From: an uncultured Oscillospiraceae bacterium
GTDB lineage: Bacteria > Bacillota > Clostridia > Oscillospirales > Oscillospiraceae
Direction: 5' to 3'
Length of the DNA stretch: 64,000 nt
NCBI GenBank assembly: GCA_934512135.1
Contig: CAKSWT010000011.1
Coordinates: forward strand, 31,158 to 95,157
A program made the position numbers and the translations under genes. This document shows positions 47,668-57,200 of this stretch, piece by piece (the first letter of the stretch is position 1; each line of letters opens with the position of its first letter). The notes under the pieces were generated by a model. That model was not told the origin of the DNA, searched no databases, and saw only the letters and a program-made list of their open reading frames with translations.

Positions 47668-48326
47668 CGCTTCACCTCCCCGCTGTCAGGCCGCGGAACC
47701 CGGATCACGCCGTCCTCCATCATCGCCCGGAAAAACATCGGCGTAATGTTGCCAGGATCCGAATAATCCATGTCATAGAGCATAAAGCCCAAGTCCCGCT
47801 TGCCCTTCAAGGGCTCCGGTACCGGCGGCAGCGTTTCACACAGCCGGAACTGCGCCGGGAACTCCCTGCATCCAAAATAGGGCTGGGAATAAAACTGCCC
47901 CTTGCGAAGCCGACGCTTCGTGATCTCCTGGAACTTGCCGGGATTGTCCGTTGGCGAAGCCTTGTCCGTCATTTCGAACTCCGCCTCGATCACATAGTGG
48001 ACGTTCTTCAGTAGCGTTGACGCCCGCTGCTGAATATCTTCGCTGGTGGCCAGCCAGAGCACGCCCGTTCCCCGCTCCATGACAGTTCTCGCCGTTTTTC
48101 CATTGCACACGGATTTCAACTCATTGCGGCGAATATTCACGAATTCAATGGGCGCACAGACGCGAATGCTGCAAATATGCCACTTGAGCCCAGGGTGCCA
48201 AAACACCGATTCGATCAGCCCTCTGGCTGCCGAGGGCGTGATCACATCATAAGAGACTCGCTCTGCCTTCATTTCCGGCCTGGTAAACAGCGCATAGTCT
48301 CCCCATACCTCCATTTGAATCGACAT
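47664..48326 (-). CDS. cas5c: CRISPR type I-C Cas5c (pre-crRNA processing endonuclease)
   Basis: A 220-residue Cas5d/c RAMP protein. The N-terminal VWGDYALFTRPEMKAERVSY and VITPSAARGLIESVFWHP are clear I-C signatures. In I-C this subunit cuts the repeat hairpin, replacing Cas6, and holds the crRNA 5' handle. No cas6 gene is present, as expected. The gene follows cas3 after 18 nt. Confidence 0.97.
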   Translation of the reverse strand: MSIQMEVWGDYALFTRPEMKAERVSYDVITPSAARGLIESVFWHPGLKWHICSIRVCAPIEFVNIRRNELKSVCNGKTARTVMERGTGVLWLATSEDIQQRASTLLKNVHYVIEAEFEMTDKASPTDNPGKFQEITKRRLRKGQFYSQPYFGCREFPAQFRLCETLPPVPEPLKGKRDLGFMLYDMDYSDPGNITPMFFRAMMEDGVIRVPRPDSGEVKR

Positions 48327-48344
48327 TGTTCCACTTCCTTCTCA

Positions 48345-50483
48345 TTATATAAACAATGCTTTTCCGAAGTCAGACTGAAGCGACAGGCCGGTCTGCTCCG
48401 AATAGAGCGAAGAATTCGTTAAAATCGCCACCTGGTCATCCAAGATTTCCAGATCCCCGGCCAGCTCCAGCGCCTCAAAGTGCTGCGGATAAACGGATAC
48501 TGCATACTGTGCCAGCTTCCGAAACAGCGCTCGATTCCGCCAGCCCAGACGGAGCTCCTCCAGCAGCGGTGCCTGTTCTGGCCCAAGAATGTACACCGTC
48601 CTGGTGTCCGTATCGATCATGTGGAAATGCTCCGCCACCCATCGGAACGGGAATCTTCCCCGGGCAATCTCCGGCAGAAGCCCATGAATGTCCTGGGCAT
48701 TTCCTTCTTTCAGTGCCAGCAGCTCGGTAAAATACAAGCGGATCGCCTCGGGCGCCATGAGGTCTGTATAGGCTCCCATCGCCGCCCGCGCAGCCCCAAT
48801 AGTCGGCGAAAACAGCGGCGGCGGTGGGGTGGGCGCATCGAAAATCGTTACGATGCTTTCCTCCATTGGGCGCTTCCCCTCCCGATTGCACCGGCCCGCA
48901 GCCTGTAGAATCGAATCCAGCCCCGCAATTTCCCGGAACACCCGGGGAAAATCCACATCCACTCCCGCCTCGATCAACGAAGTGGAAACCACCAGGCACC
49001 GTTCCCCGTTCTTTAATCGACGACGAATTTCCTCCAGTACCAGCCGCCGGTGGTTGGGATGCATCAGCGTGGAAAGGTGAAATACCCCATCCCCAGAGAG
49101 CCGCTCATAGATGCTCTGGGCATTGGCGCGGCTGTTGACGATGCAGAGGGCCTGGTGCTGATGCAAGAGCCGTTCGCTCAGTTCTTCCCAGGAAATCTTT
49201 CCTGCATATTGCAGCGTAGTTCTGCGGAAGATTGGCGACACCGCCAGATTCGTCGGACAGAGTTCCTTGGGCGACATGCCCGGCTGAAACTCCTGAAATA
49301 TAGGCGTAAGCGCTGGCTGTGTAGCTGTGCAGAGTACCACCGAGGCGCCGTAATGGGCCGTCAGCTCCCCAATGGCATGGACGCAAGGCCTTAGGTTCTC
49401 CACCGGCAGCATCTGCGCCTCGTCCAGCACCACAACACTCTTTGCCAGATGATGCAGCTTCCGACAAGGCGAAGACCGATTGCTGTACAGCGATTCAAAG
49501 AACTGCACCGCCGTGGTGACGATCACCGGCATATCCCAATTCTCCGTGGCCTGGGCCATGGCAATGGATTCTGCAGTTGCGTGTTCCCCGGTTTCATACA
49601 GGACGCCTGAATGATGCTCCAGCACCTGGTCATCCCCGAGAATTCTGCGGAATATATCCGCGGTCTGCTCAATGATGGAAGTATAGGGGACCACATAGAT
49701 CACCCGCTCCATTCCAGCCGCCACCGCATGCTCCAGCGCAAACGCCAGGGACGCTACGGTTTTCCCGCCGCCAGTGGGAACCGTCAGTGTAAATAATCCC
49801 GGCGCTTCCTGCCGCCCGCGTTCCCGGCAAGCAGAGAGAATCTCGCAGCGCCGACGGTTCAATTCTGTTTTCGGTGGAAACCAGGGCGCAACATATTCGT
49901 CCAAGCGCTGGAGCAGCTGCGCCATTGGCAGAGAAGCATTTTGGCGCTTTCCCCGCATAAATGCCTCTGTATCCAAGAAATCGGCGTCCACCAAGCATGA
50001 AAACAACATGCGCACAAAGAAGAAATCTGTCAGCACATTTTTATTGCAGAAGGGCGGAAATTCCGCTTGCGGCAGCGTCACCTCCTGTGCATATTCCGGC
50101 GCAATCGGTTCCGGCGCACCTCTTCGTATTCTTCCCAACAATGTGCCCAACTCCGGGCCGTCCCCATCAGCGCCCAGGTTCGGCAAACCGCTGTGATGCC
50201 CTGCCACCGCAAACGCCGCCGGAAGCTGTCCTTTTTTTGCGCATTCCACCGCACCGGCTGTGGAGTGATCCACGCGCTTGCCCTGGTGAATCAGCCGATT
50301 TTGAAATCCGTCGGTGTATTTTCCCATGTCGTGAGTCAATCCGGCAATCTGTCCTTGCGTTCCAGCCCCAAAGGCCGCCGCAAATTTCTCCGCCATGGCC
50401 GCTGTGCCCTCTAAATGCGCCAGTACCGTCTGCCGCTGAGCCTGGCCGTTTTCCAACTGCCGAATATGTGCATAATATTCCAT
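48345..50483 (-). CDS. cas3: CRISPR-associated helicase-nuclease Cas3 (HD + DExD/H)
   Basis: A 712-residue fused Cas3. The HD nuclease has His23, His51-Asp52 (HDMGKYTDGF), His73 and His96-His97. The helicase has Walker A TVPTGGGKT (234-242), DEAQ (354-357) and motif VI QAAGRCNREG (~548-557). It is recruited by Cascade to degrade invading DNA. It is the first gene of the operon, with a plausible promoter at 50504-50532. Confidence 0.97.
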   Translation of the reverse strand: MEYYAHIRQLENGQAQRQTVLAHLEGTAAMAEKFAAAFGAGTQGQIAGLTHDMGKYTDGFQNRLIHQGKRVDHSTAGAVECAKKGQLPAAFAVAGHHSGLPNLGADGDGPELGTLLGRIRRGAPEPIAPEYAQEVTLPQAEFPPFCNKNVLTDFFFVRMLFSCLVDADFLDTEAFMRGKRQNASLPMAQLLQRLDEYVAPWFPPKTELNRRRCEILSACRERGRQEAPGLFTLTVPTGGGKTVASLAFALEHAVAAGMERVIYVVPYTSIIEQTADIFRRILGDDQVLEHHSGVLYETGEHATAESIAMAQATENWDMPVIVTTAVQFFESLYSNRSSPCRKLHHLAKSVVVLDEAQMLPVENLRPCVHAIGELTAHYGASVVLCTATQPALTPIFQEFQPGMSPKELCPTNLAVSPIFRRTTLQYAGKISWEELSERLLHQHQALCIVNSRANAQSIYERLSGDGVFHLSTLMHPNHRRLVLEEIRRRLKNGERCLVVSTSLIEAGVDVDFPRVFREIAGLDSILQAAGRCNREGKRPMEESIVTIFDAPTPPPPLFSPTIGAARAAMGAYTDLMAPEAIRLYFTELLALKEGNAQDIHGLLPEIARGRFPFRWVAEHFHMIDTDTRTVYILGPEQAPLLEELRLGWRNRALFRKLAQYAVSVYPQHFEALELAGDLEILDDQVAILTNSSLYSEQTGLSLQSDFGKALFI

Positions 50484-50503
50484 ATTTCACCCCCATCATT
50501 TAT

Positions 50504-50532
50504 AAAATACCACAATTTTCTTGTTCTGTAAA
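50504..50532 (-). promoter_or_regulatory. putative promoter of the type I-C cas operon
   Basis: On the minus strand TTTACA (50527-50532) and TATTTT (50504-50509) are separated by 17 nt, about 20 nt upstream of the cas3 ATG. The match to consensus is fair. The 172-nt gap also serves the rightward gene at 50656. Confidence 0.45.
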
Positions 50533-50655
50533 GGAAAAATTTGTGCATGATGTACTAAATTTCTTGTGCCATTTCCCGTTGAAAATCCATCCTGTGCCTA
50601 GTAAAATATAGATACCAATTTATCCATTATTTCACCGATACAAAGGAGGTCCCCC

Positions 50656-51213
50656 ATGACAGAACTGGAAACCATGCAACGCGCAAAAATGTACTTAGAC
50701 AAACTGGCCCAAGGCATTGATCCCATCTCCGGTGCTGAGGTTCCGGAAGATTCCGTGCTCAACAATGTACGTCTGGCCCGGTGCTTTTTCTATGTATCCG
50801 GCGTCCTGCAGCAAGTGATCGATCACGGTGGCAGTGTGGGGGCCTCCCACAAGCAAAAGCTTCCGTTTTCGATTACACCGCAACAGATATCTCAAGTGGC
50901 CATTCCCGATCACGGTCTGCGGATCACTGAGTTCATAGAGCTTCTTTCAGCCGCCGTGAATAATCCTGCAATGAAGCGGCCGGGCTCCACGGTAATCACC
51001 AACTGGCTTGTGGAACGGCAACTCTTAAAAAAGATTACAGATCTAAATGGCAAACAGCGGCGTGTTCCCACCGAATCGGGGCTTCAGCTAGGCCTGTATA
51101 CCGAGAGCCATCAGGGGCAATACGGCGCTTACGAAACGGTACTCTATTCCCCGGATGCACAGCGATTTCTGCTAGAACATATTAATGAAATCTTTTGTCC
51201 GGTAAATGAATAA
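50656..51213 (+). CDS. hypothetical protein next to the type I-C locus
   Basis: A 185-residue soluble protein I do not recognise. It opens with METMQ-type helices (MTELETMQRAKMYLDKLAQG, then IDPISGAEVPEDSV). A central ITEFIELLSAAVNNPAMKR segment precedes TVITNWLVERQLLKKITD, which looks like a winged-helix or DNA-binding region. AAAGGAGGT lies just before its ATG. It is divergent from cas3 and its stop codon touches the displaced tRNA terminator at the left edge of the integrated element, so it belongs to the host side. Confidence 0.75.
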   Translation: MTELETMQRAKMYLDKLAQGIDPISGAEVPEDSVLNNVRLARCFFYVSGVLQQVIDHGGSVGASHKQKLPFSITPQQISQVAIPDHGLRITEFIELLSAAVNNPAMKRPGSTVITNWLVERQLLKKITDLNGKQRRVPTESGLQLGLYTESHQGQYGAYETVLYSPDAQRFLLEHINEIFCPVNE

Positions 51214-51245
51214 AAAAAGATCCGCAATCATAATGATTGCGGATC
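51212..51245 (-). terminator. displaced tRNA-Tyr terminator
   Basis: A perfect 12-bp stem (GATCCGCAATCA and complement, 3-nt loop) directly follows, on the minus strand, the 3' tRNA-Tyr remnant, and seven T follow it. It looks like the original terminator of the tRNA operon, now 12.6 kb from the intact tRNA. Confidence 0.8.
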
Positions 51246-51268
51246 TGGTGGGGGATGGTGGATTCGAA
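51245..51268. repeat. distal attachment site (tRNA-Tyr 3'-end copy)
   Basis: Twenty-four bp identical to the 3' end of tRNA-Tyr at 63816-63839 (CTGGTGGGGGATGGTGG... on the plus strand). Homology to the tRNA stops at the T-arm loop, as expected for a crossover-scarred end. The preceding TTGCGG is also shared. Confidence 0.85.
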
Positions 51269-51599
51269 TTGCATTTCCCATTTCTACTGAACAATTTCAC
51301 ATTCAAAAACGTCATTTTACCTTCAGAATTATACAAACACGGTATCTGTCAGTCCACTGTTTTTGCACATCAAGGAGGAAAACAAGGGTCAATTTGTGGT
51401 CAGAAGAAAGCCGAAACAGTGTATCGGTTTTCTTTTGGCACACTATCAAAGGCTTAAGATTATGCTGCTTTGAATGCCAACTGTTCGGAAAAACCGATCA
51501 GTTGGCACTCAGTTTTCCGTCACACTATTGCAAGCCTTTATCCCGCTGATTTAGGTCAAACTCCTAGCTGAATTATACTCAATTTGTCAAGTTATTTTG
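51269..51599. other. non-coding left end of the element
   Basis: 331 nt without a supportable gene. It contains AAGGGTCAA at 51384-51392, which recurs twice at the other end of the element (63708, 63719) and may be an integrase arm site. It also contains a hairpin at 51475-51507 (TGCCAACTG...CAGTTGGCA) downstream of the CRISPR array in its transcribed direction. Confidence 0.5.
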
Positions 51600-52294
51600 G
51601 TTTAAGCTCCCTATAAGATTACACTACTCTCAAACCGCGCATTAACCGCCGAGGAAATCGCAGCCGTTTGAGTTCCCTATAAGATTACACTACTCTCAAA
51701 CTTCATCCCGACGCCACAAACCGGAGGATTTGTTTGAGTTCCCTATAAGATTACACTACTCTCAAACTCTGTGACCGCCCACCAGTATAAGGCCATAGTT
51801 TGAGTTCCCTATAAGATTACACTACTCTCAAACGCTAGTGCCACCGGAAACAGAGGGGCGGCTGTTTGAGTTCCCTATAAGATTACACTACTCTCAAACG
51901 TATAGTGCTCATAATCTCCGCCAGGGTAAGTTTGAGTTCCCTATAAGATTACACTACTCTCAAACAGGTGCATGACGATACCATAAAGATATGGAGTTTG
52001 AGTTCCCTATAAGATTACACTACTCTCAAACCACCCCGGACAGCCCTAGCTATGGCCCCAGTTTGAGTTCCCTATAAGATTACACTACTCTCAAACAGGA
52101 TACGGGCAGGGCTGCTGTCTCTGACCGTTTGAGTTCCCTATAAGATTACACTACTCTCAAACACTCCGCCTTTGTTTTTTTATGTCGCTCGTGTTTGAGT
52201 TCCCTATAAGATTACACTACTCTCAAACTATATCCTGCGGCAGATGGCCGCACGGCCAGTTTGAGTTCCCTATAAGATTACACTACTCTCAAAC
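51600..52294 (-). CRISPR. type II-A CRISPR array, 11 repeats, 10 spacers
   Basis: Thirty-six-nt repeats; on the transcribed minus strand they begin GTTTGAGAGTAGTGT and end GAACTCAAAC. Spacers are 30 nt, one 29 nt. The leftmost copy (51600-51635) has two mismatches and marks the old end; csn2 and the leader lie on the right. Orientation is fixed by GTTTGAGAG at the repeat 5' end and by complementarity to the tracrRNA anti-repeat at ~58401-58427. The spacer at 51834-51863 encodes the same kind of 9-residue repeat as type I-C spacer 41263-41296. Confidence 0.98.
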
Positions 52295-52392
52295 CTCAAA
52301 TCTCATTTCATCTAAGGAAACGGCCCTACAAGCCGCCTGAGAGCGTGTACAGGAACTACCTCCATTATGCCACGGCTCCGTGTAATTTGCAA
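52295..52392 (-). promoter_or_regulatory. type II-A CRISPR leader
   Basis: 98 nt between the csn2 stop and the first repeat, the expected place of the pre-crRNA promoter and spacer integration signals. No confident -35/-10 pair was found. Confidence 0.55.
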
Positions 52393-53058
52393 TCAAAATT
52401 CACAGAGATCTTCATCCACCGTCCACCTTTTTTCTCCTACGAGCACATTTCCTGCATAGCTGTCCAGCAGCATCACATGAAGGGCATGATCCAATAGCGT
52501 TCTCAACAGCACCGTAATTTCCTGGTCATCATAGTAGCTCCGTATATTCACCAGTACGAACAGCTTCTCCCGCTCCAAATCCCGTACAAGCTCCATATAC
52601 TCCACCAGTTGTTCCAGTGGAAATTGCTGATCTGATACGATTTCAATGCCTGCTGCTTTCAAGATACTACCTACGCTCATCTTCGTACACTCAATTTCAC
52701 ATGGAAGTTCCTGCCCCATATCCAAAATCCACGCTTCTGCTCGCTGAACCACAGACTGTGCTTGCATATAATTTTCTGGCTCCTGTGCTTTTTCCTCTAT
52801 AAGGGAGATTATTTTTGTAATTAGCGGCCTCTGATTCACCGAAAACGGTGCAAAATTCTGCAAAAGCTCCACATATCTGCTGATTTCCAGCGGTTCATCC
52901 CCATCCGAAACGACAGTTAATCCTTGATTTCCATTCAGTTGCCCCGCAATATCACAAAGAATCTTACGCATTAAACACCGGTTTTCAATCACCAGGGTTG
53001 GGATATATCCCTTTCCCGTTTCAAAAACCGCCGTTAATTCCGGATATGCTAATTTCAC
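52393..53058 (-). CDS. csn2: CRISPR type II-A adaptation protein Csn2
   Basis: A 221-residue Csn2, the marker of subtype II-A. Its position after cas2 and the alternating alpha/beta pattern (GNQGLTVVSDGDEPLEISRY, ~43-62; LFVLVNIRSYYDD, ~161-173) fit the family. Csn2 forms a DNA-encircling tetramer needed for spacer acquisition. It starts with GTG at 53058, overlapping the cas2 stop (GTGA). Confidence 0.9.
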   Translation of the reverse strand: MKLAYPELTAVFETGKGYIPTLVIENRCLMRKILCDIAGQLNGNQGLTVVSDGDEPLEISRYVELLQNFAPFSVNQRPLITKIISLIEEKAQEPENYMQAQSVVQRAEAWILDMGQELPCEIECTKMSVGSILKAAGIEIVSDQQFPLEQLVEYMELVRDLEREKLFVLVNIRSYYDDQEITVLLRTLLDHALHVMLLDSYAGNVLVGEKRWTVDEDLCEF

Positions 53059-53375
53059 AAAATCACCACTCTTTCATCTCCAGTCACCACATCGGTATGG
53101 AATTCCCCTGTGATGTACTCAATTCTGGAAAATTGCTTTTCAGTCACAGAAAGGACCTGTACAATTCCCTTGGCCGGGCGGTTCCGACGAATAATTTCCA
53201 GCATCGCCCGTTCCTGGGATTGATTCATCAGCATTCGGCAGTAAACTGACTTCTGCATCATGATAAAGCCATTCTTAATCAGTAGCTTCCGAAATCGACG
53301 GTATTCACGCTTGTCTGCCAATGATTCCGTTGGCAAATCGAAAAACAGTAACGTCCTCATAAAGCGATAGCTCAT
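53055..53375 (-). CDS. cas2: CRISPR-associated endonuclease Cas2 (type II-A)
   Basis: A 106-residue Cas2 with MRTLLFFDLPTES (~6-18), whose Asp is the conserved metal residue, and MMQKSVYCRMLMN (~39-51). It differs clearly from the I-C Cas2 at 43049. It is coupled to csn2 by a 4-nt overlap and 11 nt after cas1. Confidence 0.96.
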   Translation of the reverse strand: MSYRFMRTLLFFDLPTESLADKREYRRFRKLLIKNGFIMMQKSVYCRMLMNQSQERAMLEIIRRNRPAKGIVQVLSVTEKQFSRIEYITGEFHTDVVTGDERVVIL

Positions 53376-53386
53376 AGCTCCTCCGT

Positions 53387-54253
53387 CTAAGTATAAAAGT
53401 GAATCTCCGACAAATCCCTCTGGTTTAGCGCTGTAAACAGGCTTCTGGTATAAATGGAGATTGCATTCAACACCGTCTGCTTTGCTCCTGCGATTTGAAC
53501 CGTCTGATGCATAAATCGGACCAAATCATGCTTTTCCTCGGTTCCGAATTCTTTTAGCTCCATTCCATAGACCTTTCGATCTACCAAAATCCGAAATGGC
53601 TCCATAAAATCGCAGCTGAGATTAAAGGGATTAAACGCATTGTCATGGCGAATTCCAAGCTGCGTCAAATATCCCCCAGACACAATTTCCCGATTGAATG
53701 CCGACAGCAAAATCGCATAGCCATAATTCAGTGCGCTATTGATTGGATCACCAACACTGCGATTGAATTCATCACCAAAAATTCCGCCAAAGTAAACCTT
53801 GGCAGCAAATCCTTCCCGATTGCTTACATCCGCCGGAAACATCTCCGATAGATAGGACATCAGCATTCCATATTCCTCCGCCTTTCCGCATTGCAGAAGG
53901 AATTCTGCCTGTTTTCGGATTTTCTCGGTAACAATTTCTGTCCATACCGCATTCTGTGTTTCCTGGCCCCATTCCAGCTGCCATCGCAGCTTTCTTGTGG
54001 CGTCATGTGCCCCATACAGCGCTACCAACTCGGAGCATGGATTGTGCTGGTTGTCGCAGAAAATCACCTTAATTTTTTTCTCGATCAGCGCGTTCAGCAG
54101 GCATCCGGTCATGGAGACCGCCGGGTTTTCCAGAATCAGTACTGCAACTTCATCCAGAAATACCCGCCGTGTCTCCTCGCCACGAATCACCATATACCCT
54201 AGCTTCAAATCCAGCTTACACCGCCGAGAGATCACTATGGTGCGCCAGCTCAT
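53387..54253 (-). CDS. cas1: CRISPR-associated integrase Cas1 (type II-A)
   Basis: A 288-residue Cas1 of type II. The metal site is Glu147 (SNREGFAAK), His203 (GIRHDNAF) and Glu218 (CDFMEPFR). It is shorter than and distinct from the I-C Cas1. Its ATG overlaps the cas9 stop (ATGA), so adaptation genes are coupled to the effector. With Cas2, Csn2 and Cas9 it acquires spacers. Confidence 0.97.
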   Translation of the reverse strand: MSWRTIVISRRCKLDLKLGYMVIRGEETRRVFLDEVAVLILENPAVSMTGCLLNALIEKKIKVIFCDNQHNPCSELVALYGAHDATRKLRWQLEWGQETQNAVWTEIVTEKIRKQAEFLLQCGKAEEYGMLMSYLSEMFPADVSNREGFAAKVYFGGIFGDEFNRSVGDPINSALNYGYAILLSAFNREIVSGGYLTQLGIRHDNAFNPFNLSCDFMEPFRILVDRKVYGMELKEFGTEEKHDLVRFMHQTVQIAGAKQTVLNAISIYTRSLFTALNQRDLSEIHFYT

Positions 54254-57200
54254 ATCAGCTCCAGAAGATTTTGAGACTTTGTCTCATGAAGGCCAGACGC
54301 ACTGGAATCAATGATGTGGACGTCCTGATAATCTTTTTTCCATTCTCCAATCGCAAGCGACTTTCGAACTTTTGAATCATTTTTTGCCCCTCCGATTAGT
54401 TCCAAATTTATATTGTCATTGGATCTTCCAAACAGCAGGAGGATCTGTAATAGTGCCCTTACCTGATTGGCCAGCGTCAAGTTCTCAAATATTCTCTCTC
54501 CATTAAGCAATTTCATATATGGATTTCCAGGTCTTTTCCCATAAATTGATGCTTTTAACTTGTCGCAGAGCAACATATACAGTTCCATATTTTTATCTCT
54601 ATTAATTCCATCGTATTGCTCATCAAGTTGGATGCTTTCATTTTTTATCTTCTTCGCTTGGTAGGCTTCGAGTTTTTTAATATACGCTTCATATTCTGCT
54701 TTGATTGACAACGGCATCATTGGCGTTAAACTAACACGTCCATCTGCAATCGCTCCATTCGCAATGCAGCATCTAAATCCATCAAGCGACAACATTGTAT
54801 TGATTTTCAAAATCCGCTTGCCCATCGGAAACTCTATTTCGGTAATTCGTTCCGGTTTTTCCCTGCAGAGCGTCTGCGCAATATACTCCTTTGCAAAATT
54901 CTCGTCTGATTGGAACTGTTCTCCAACACGAAGTTCTACTGGGAATATCATCAGTTTGTTTTTCTTTCTATCCTTGTACTTCACTAGTGAAAAGTACGCC
55001 GTAGTCTTTCCGGTATACCCTCCATATAGCTCGACACTCTTTCCCTTTTTCAAAGGAATCAGCTCTTTACTACTTCCCGCTTTCTGCCGCGTTGCCGCAA
55101 AGAGCTGCCCGCTCCTGCAAAATGCATATCTGGTATAATGTACGGCGTTTTTCTGCATGGTCTTTCGTACCTGTGCAACAGACGCATCTCCCTGCCACAC
55201 ATTTTCCCCCCCAACATCCACCGTATGACCAAATAGCTCTCTTGTTTTGATATTATAGGGCTTTGTTACATCAAACCAGCGGCGTGTGAACTTTTCGTGA
55301 TATACATTTCCAGTCACAATATTGAGATAGGCATCCTTTGCATGATGCAAATCGTTCACCTGACGAGATTTCAGCATTTCGAACTGCTGACGGAAATCCG
55401 ATACAAGCCCAGCCTTTACATAGACGATCTCAGTACCTGGATATCGTTCTTTCAAAAGCGTTGCTACCGCCTTAGTAGACTGCCGAGTTTCTACCAACTG
55501 ACGATTGATAAAGCCCATTCTCTCATCCGCAGAAAATCTCGTAGTACGGATCAGGCGCTTGAATTTTTCATCAGTAACCAAATGATTCTGGTGAAGATAC
55601 TCCCACCATCCACGCATTTTATTTTGAATATCAGGATTGATCGGATAGGTATCAGATTTTTGCCCATTCACCTCTGACAGCACCAGAACCTCATTATTCC
55701 AGATGCTATCATCTTTCACATAGCACTGGGGATATATATGTTCAATATTATAGGTTCCATCATTCTGCATCAACTTTGTCAAATTAATAGATGTGCCCGT
55801 ATACATACATCTTCCCATCTGGAGATAATACAAAAACAGCTTATCGCTTTGCAGCCTGTTATCCACCATCTCTCCCATAGCCGCCAGTTGCTCCTGCATT
55901 CGGCGACTATCCTCATTTTTCACCAGTTGATAGAGATCTTCAAGCTGCTGTTTACGGGTTCTTGTCCGTTTGCCCTTTTGAGCATCATCTGCCCCTCTGG
56001 CCATCTCCACAAAAATCTTCTCCGGAGCTCTACCCAGCGACTTTACCACGTCATCTACAATATCCAGCGTACGGATAATCGGGCGTTTTACCGCATTGGA
56101 GATCCACATTTCATCCAGTCGCTGACTCAGCGTCTGCGGATGCTCCTGATAGTAGTCACGCCTCATCTCATTGAGCTTTTCTGAATAGGTGAAACGATCC
56201 GACAAGAGCTCCATTAAATTGTAGTTTGTTCTCCACATGGCCTCAATTACGGTCATAGCTTCGCCAGTCTCGGCTTCTTGTTCTGTACCATAAATGCCGC
56301 AAAGCAGCATCTTAGACAGCCGTCCAAAGTCCTTATACTTCAGACGTGAGATGTACATTTTATCCTCTTGAGACAGTTGCGGATAACTCTCTCCCAGCCA
56401 TTTTCTCAATCGAACCGCATCCTCCGTACAAGTGATTCGGAGAATAATACGCTCAATTTCATCATTCGCAAGTGTTCCGTTTTCCTTGAGCTTCTTAAAA
56501 TCCAGCGCCGGTGCCATGCTGGATTTAATGGTTTCATCCAGACCGCTGAGCTGCTGCAATTCGTCTTTCGTCAAGATCCCATTGCTGATCAGGAAATTGT
56601 GTATGTCTTTTACTGTAACCCTTCTTTTCTTCATGAACAGCTCGTTAAAAATGCGCTGCTTCACTTCGATGGGTATTTTCTGCTCCCCAATTTTAATATT
56701 ATTGATCTCATTGAGCACCGTAAACGCAGCATAGAGTACAGAGCTTTTAGGCAGCACACTCTCTCCGGGACAATAGGTACATATGTTGGTCATTCTACCA
56801 ATGAACGCAGCTTCACTTGCATCCAGATCCACCATCTGTGCAAAATTCCACGGATAAATTTTCCCCTCTGCTTTGCGGACAATCCATGCGTTTTTCGATT
56901 GATACTTGCAAAGCGGCCCAACGTAATATGGCACACGGAACGCAAACACAGACATGATTTTCTCTTGAGCCGTCAAACCATCCTGATCTTTCGCATCCAG
57001 AAATGGTAAATACACCGCCGCATTTCTTAGAATCTTCTCCAGTTCATTTCCATAGAGCTGATATGGAATGACACGGTTATCCGTATTCACCTGCTTAGGC
57101 ATAAAGCGATGATTTGCAAGTCTTGTCATCATATCCTCATAGAACGCTTGGTCGGCTGTCTCCGGCTCAACCTTCTCTACAATCTTTCTGATGTAGTCGC

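Noticed and set aside
51600..52294. Spacers targeting sequence inside this window (self-targeting)
   Set aside because: By eye no spacer of either array matches a gene here; only the cross-array similarity was seen.
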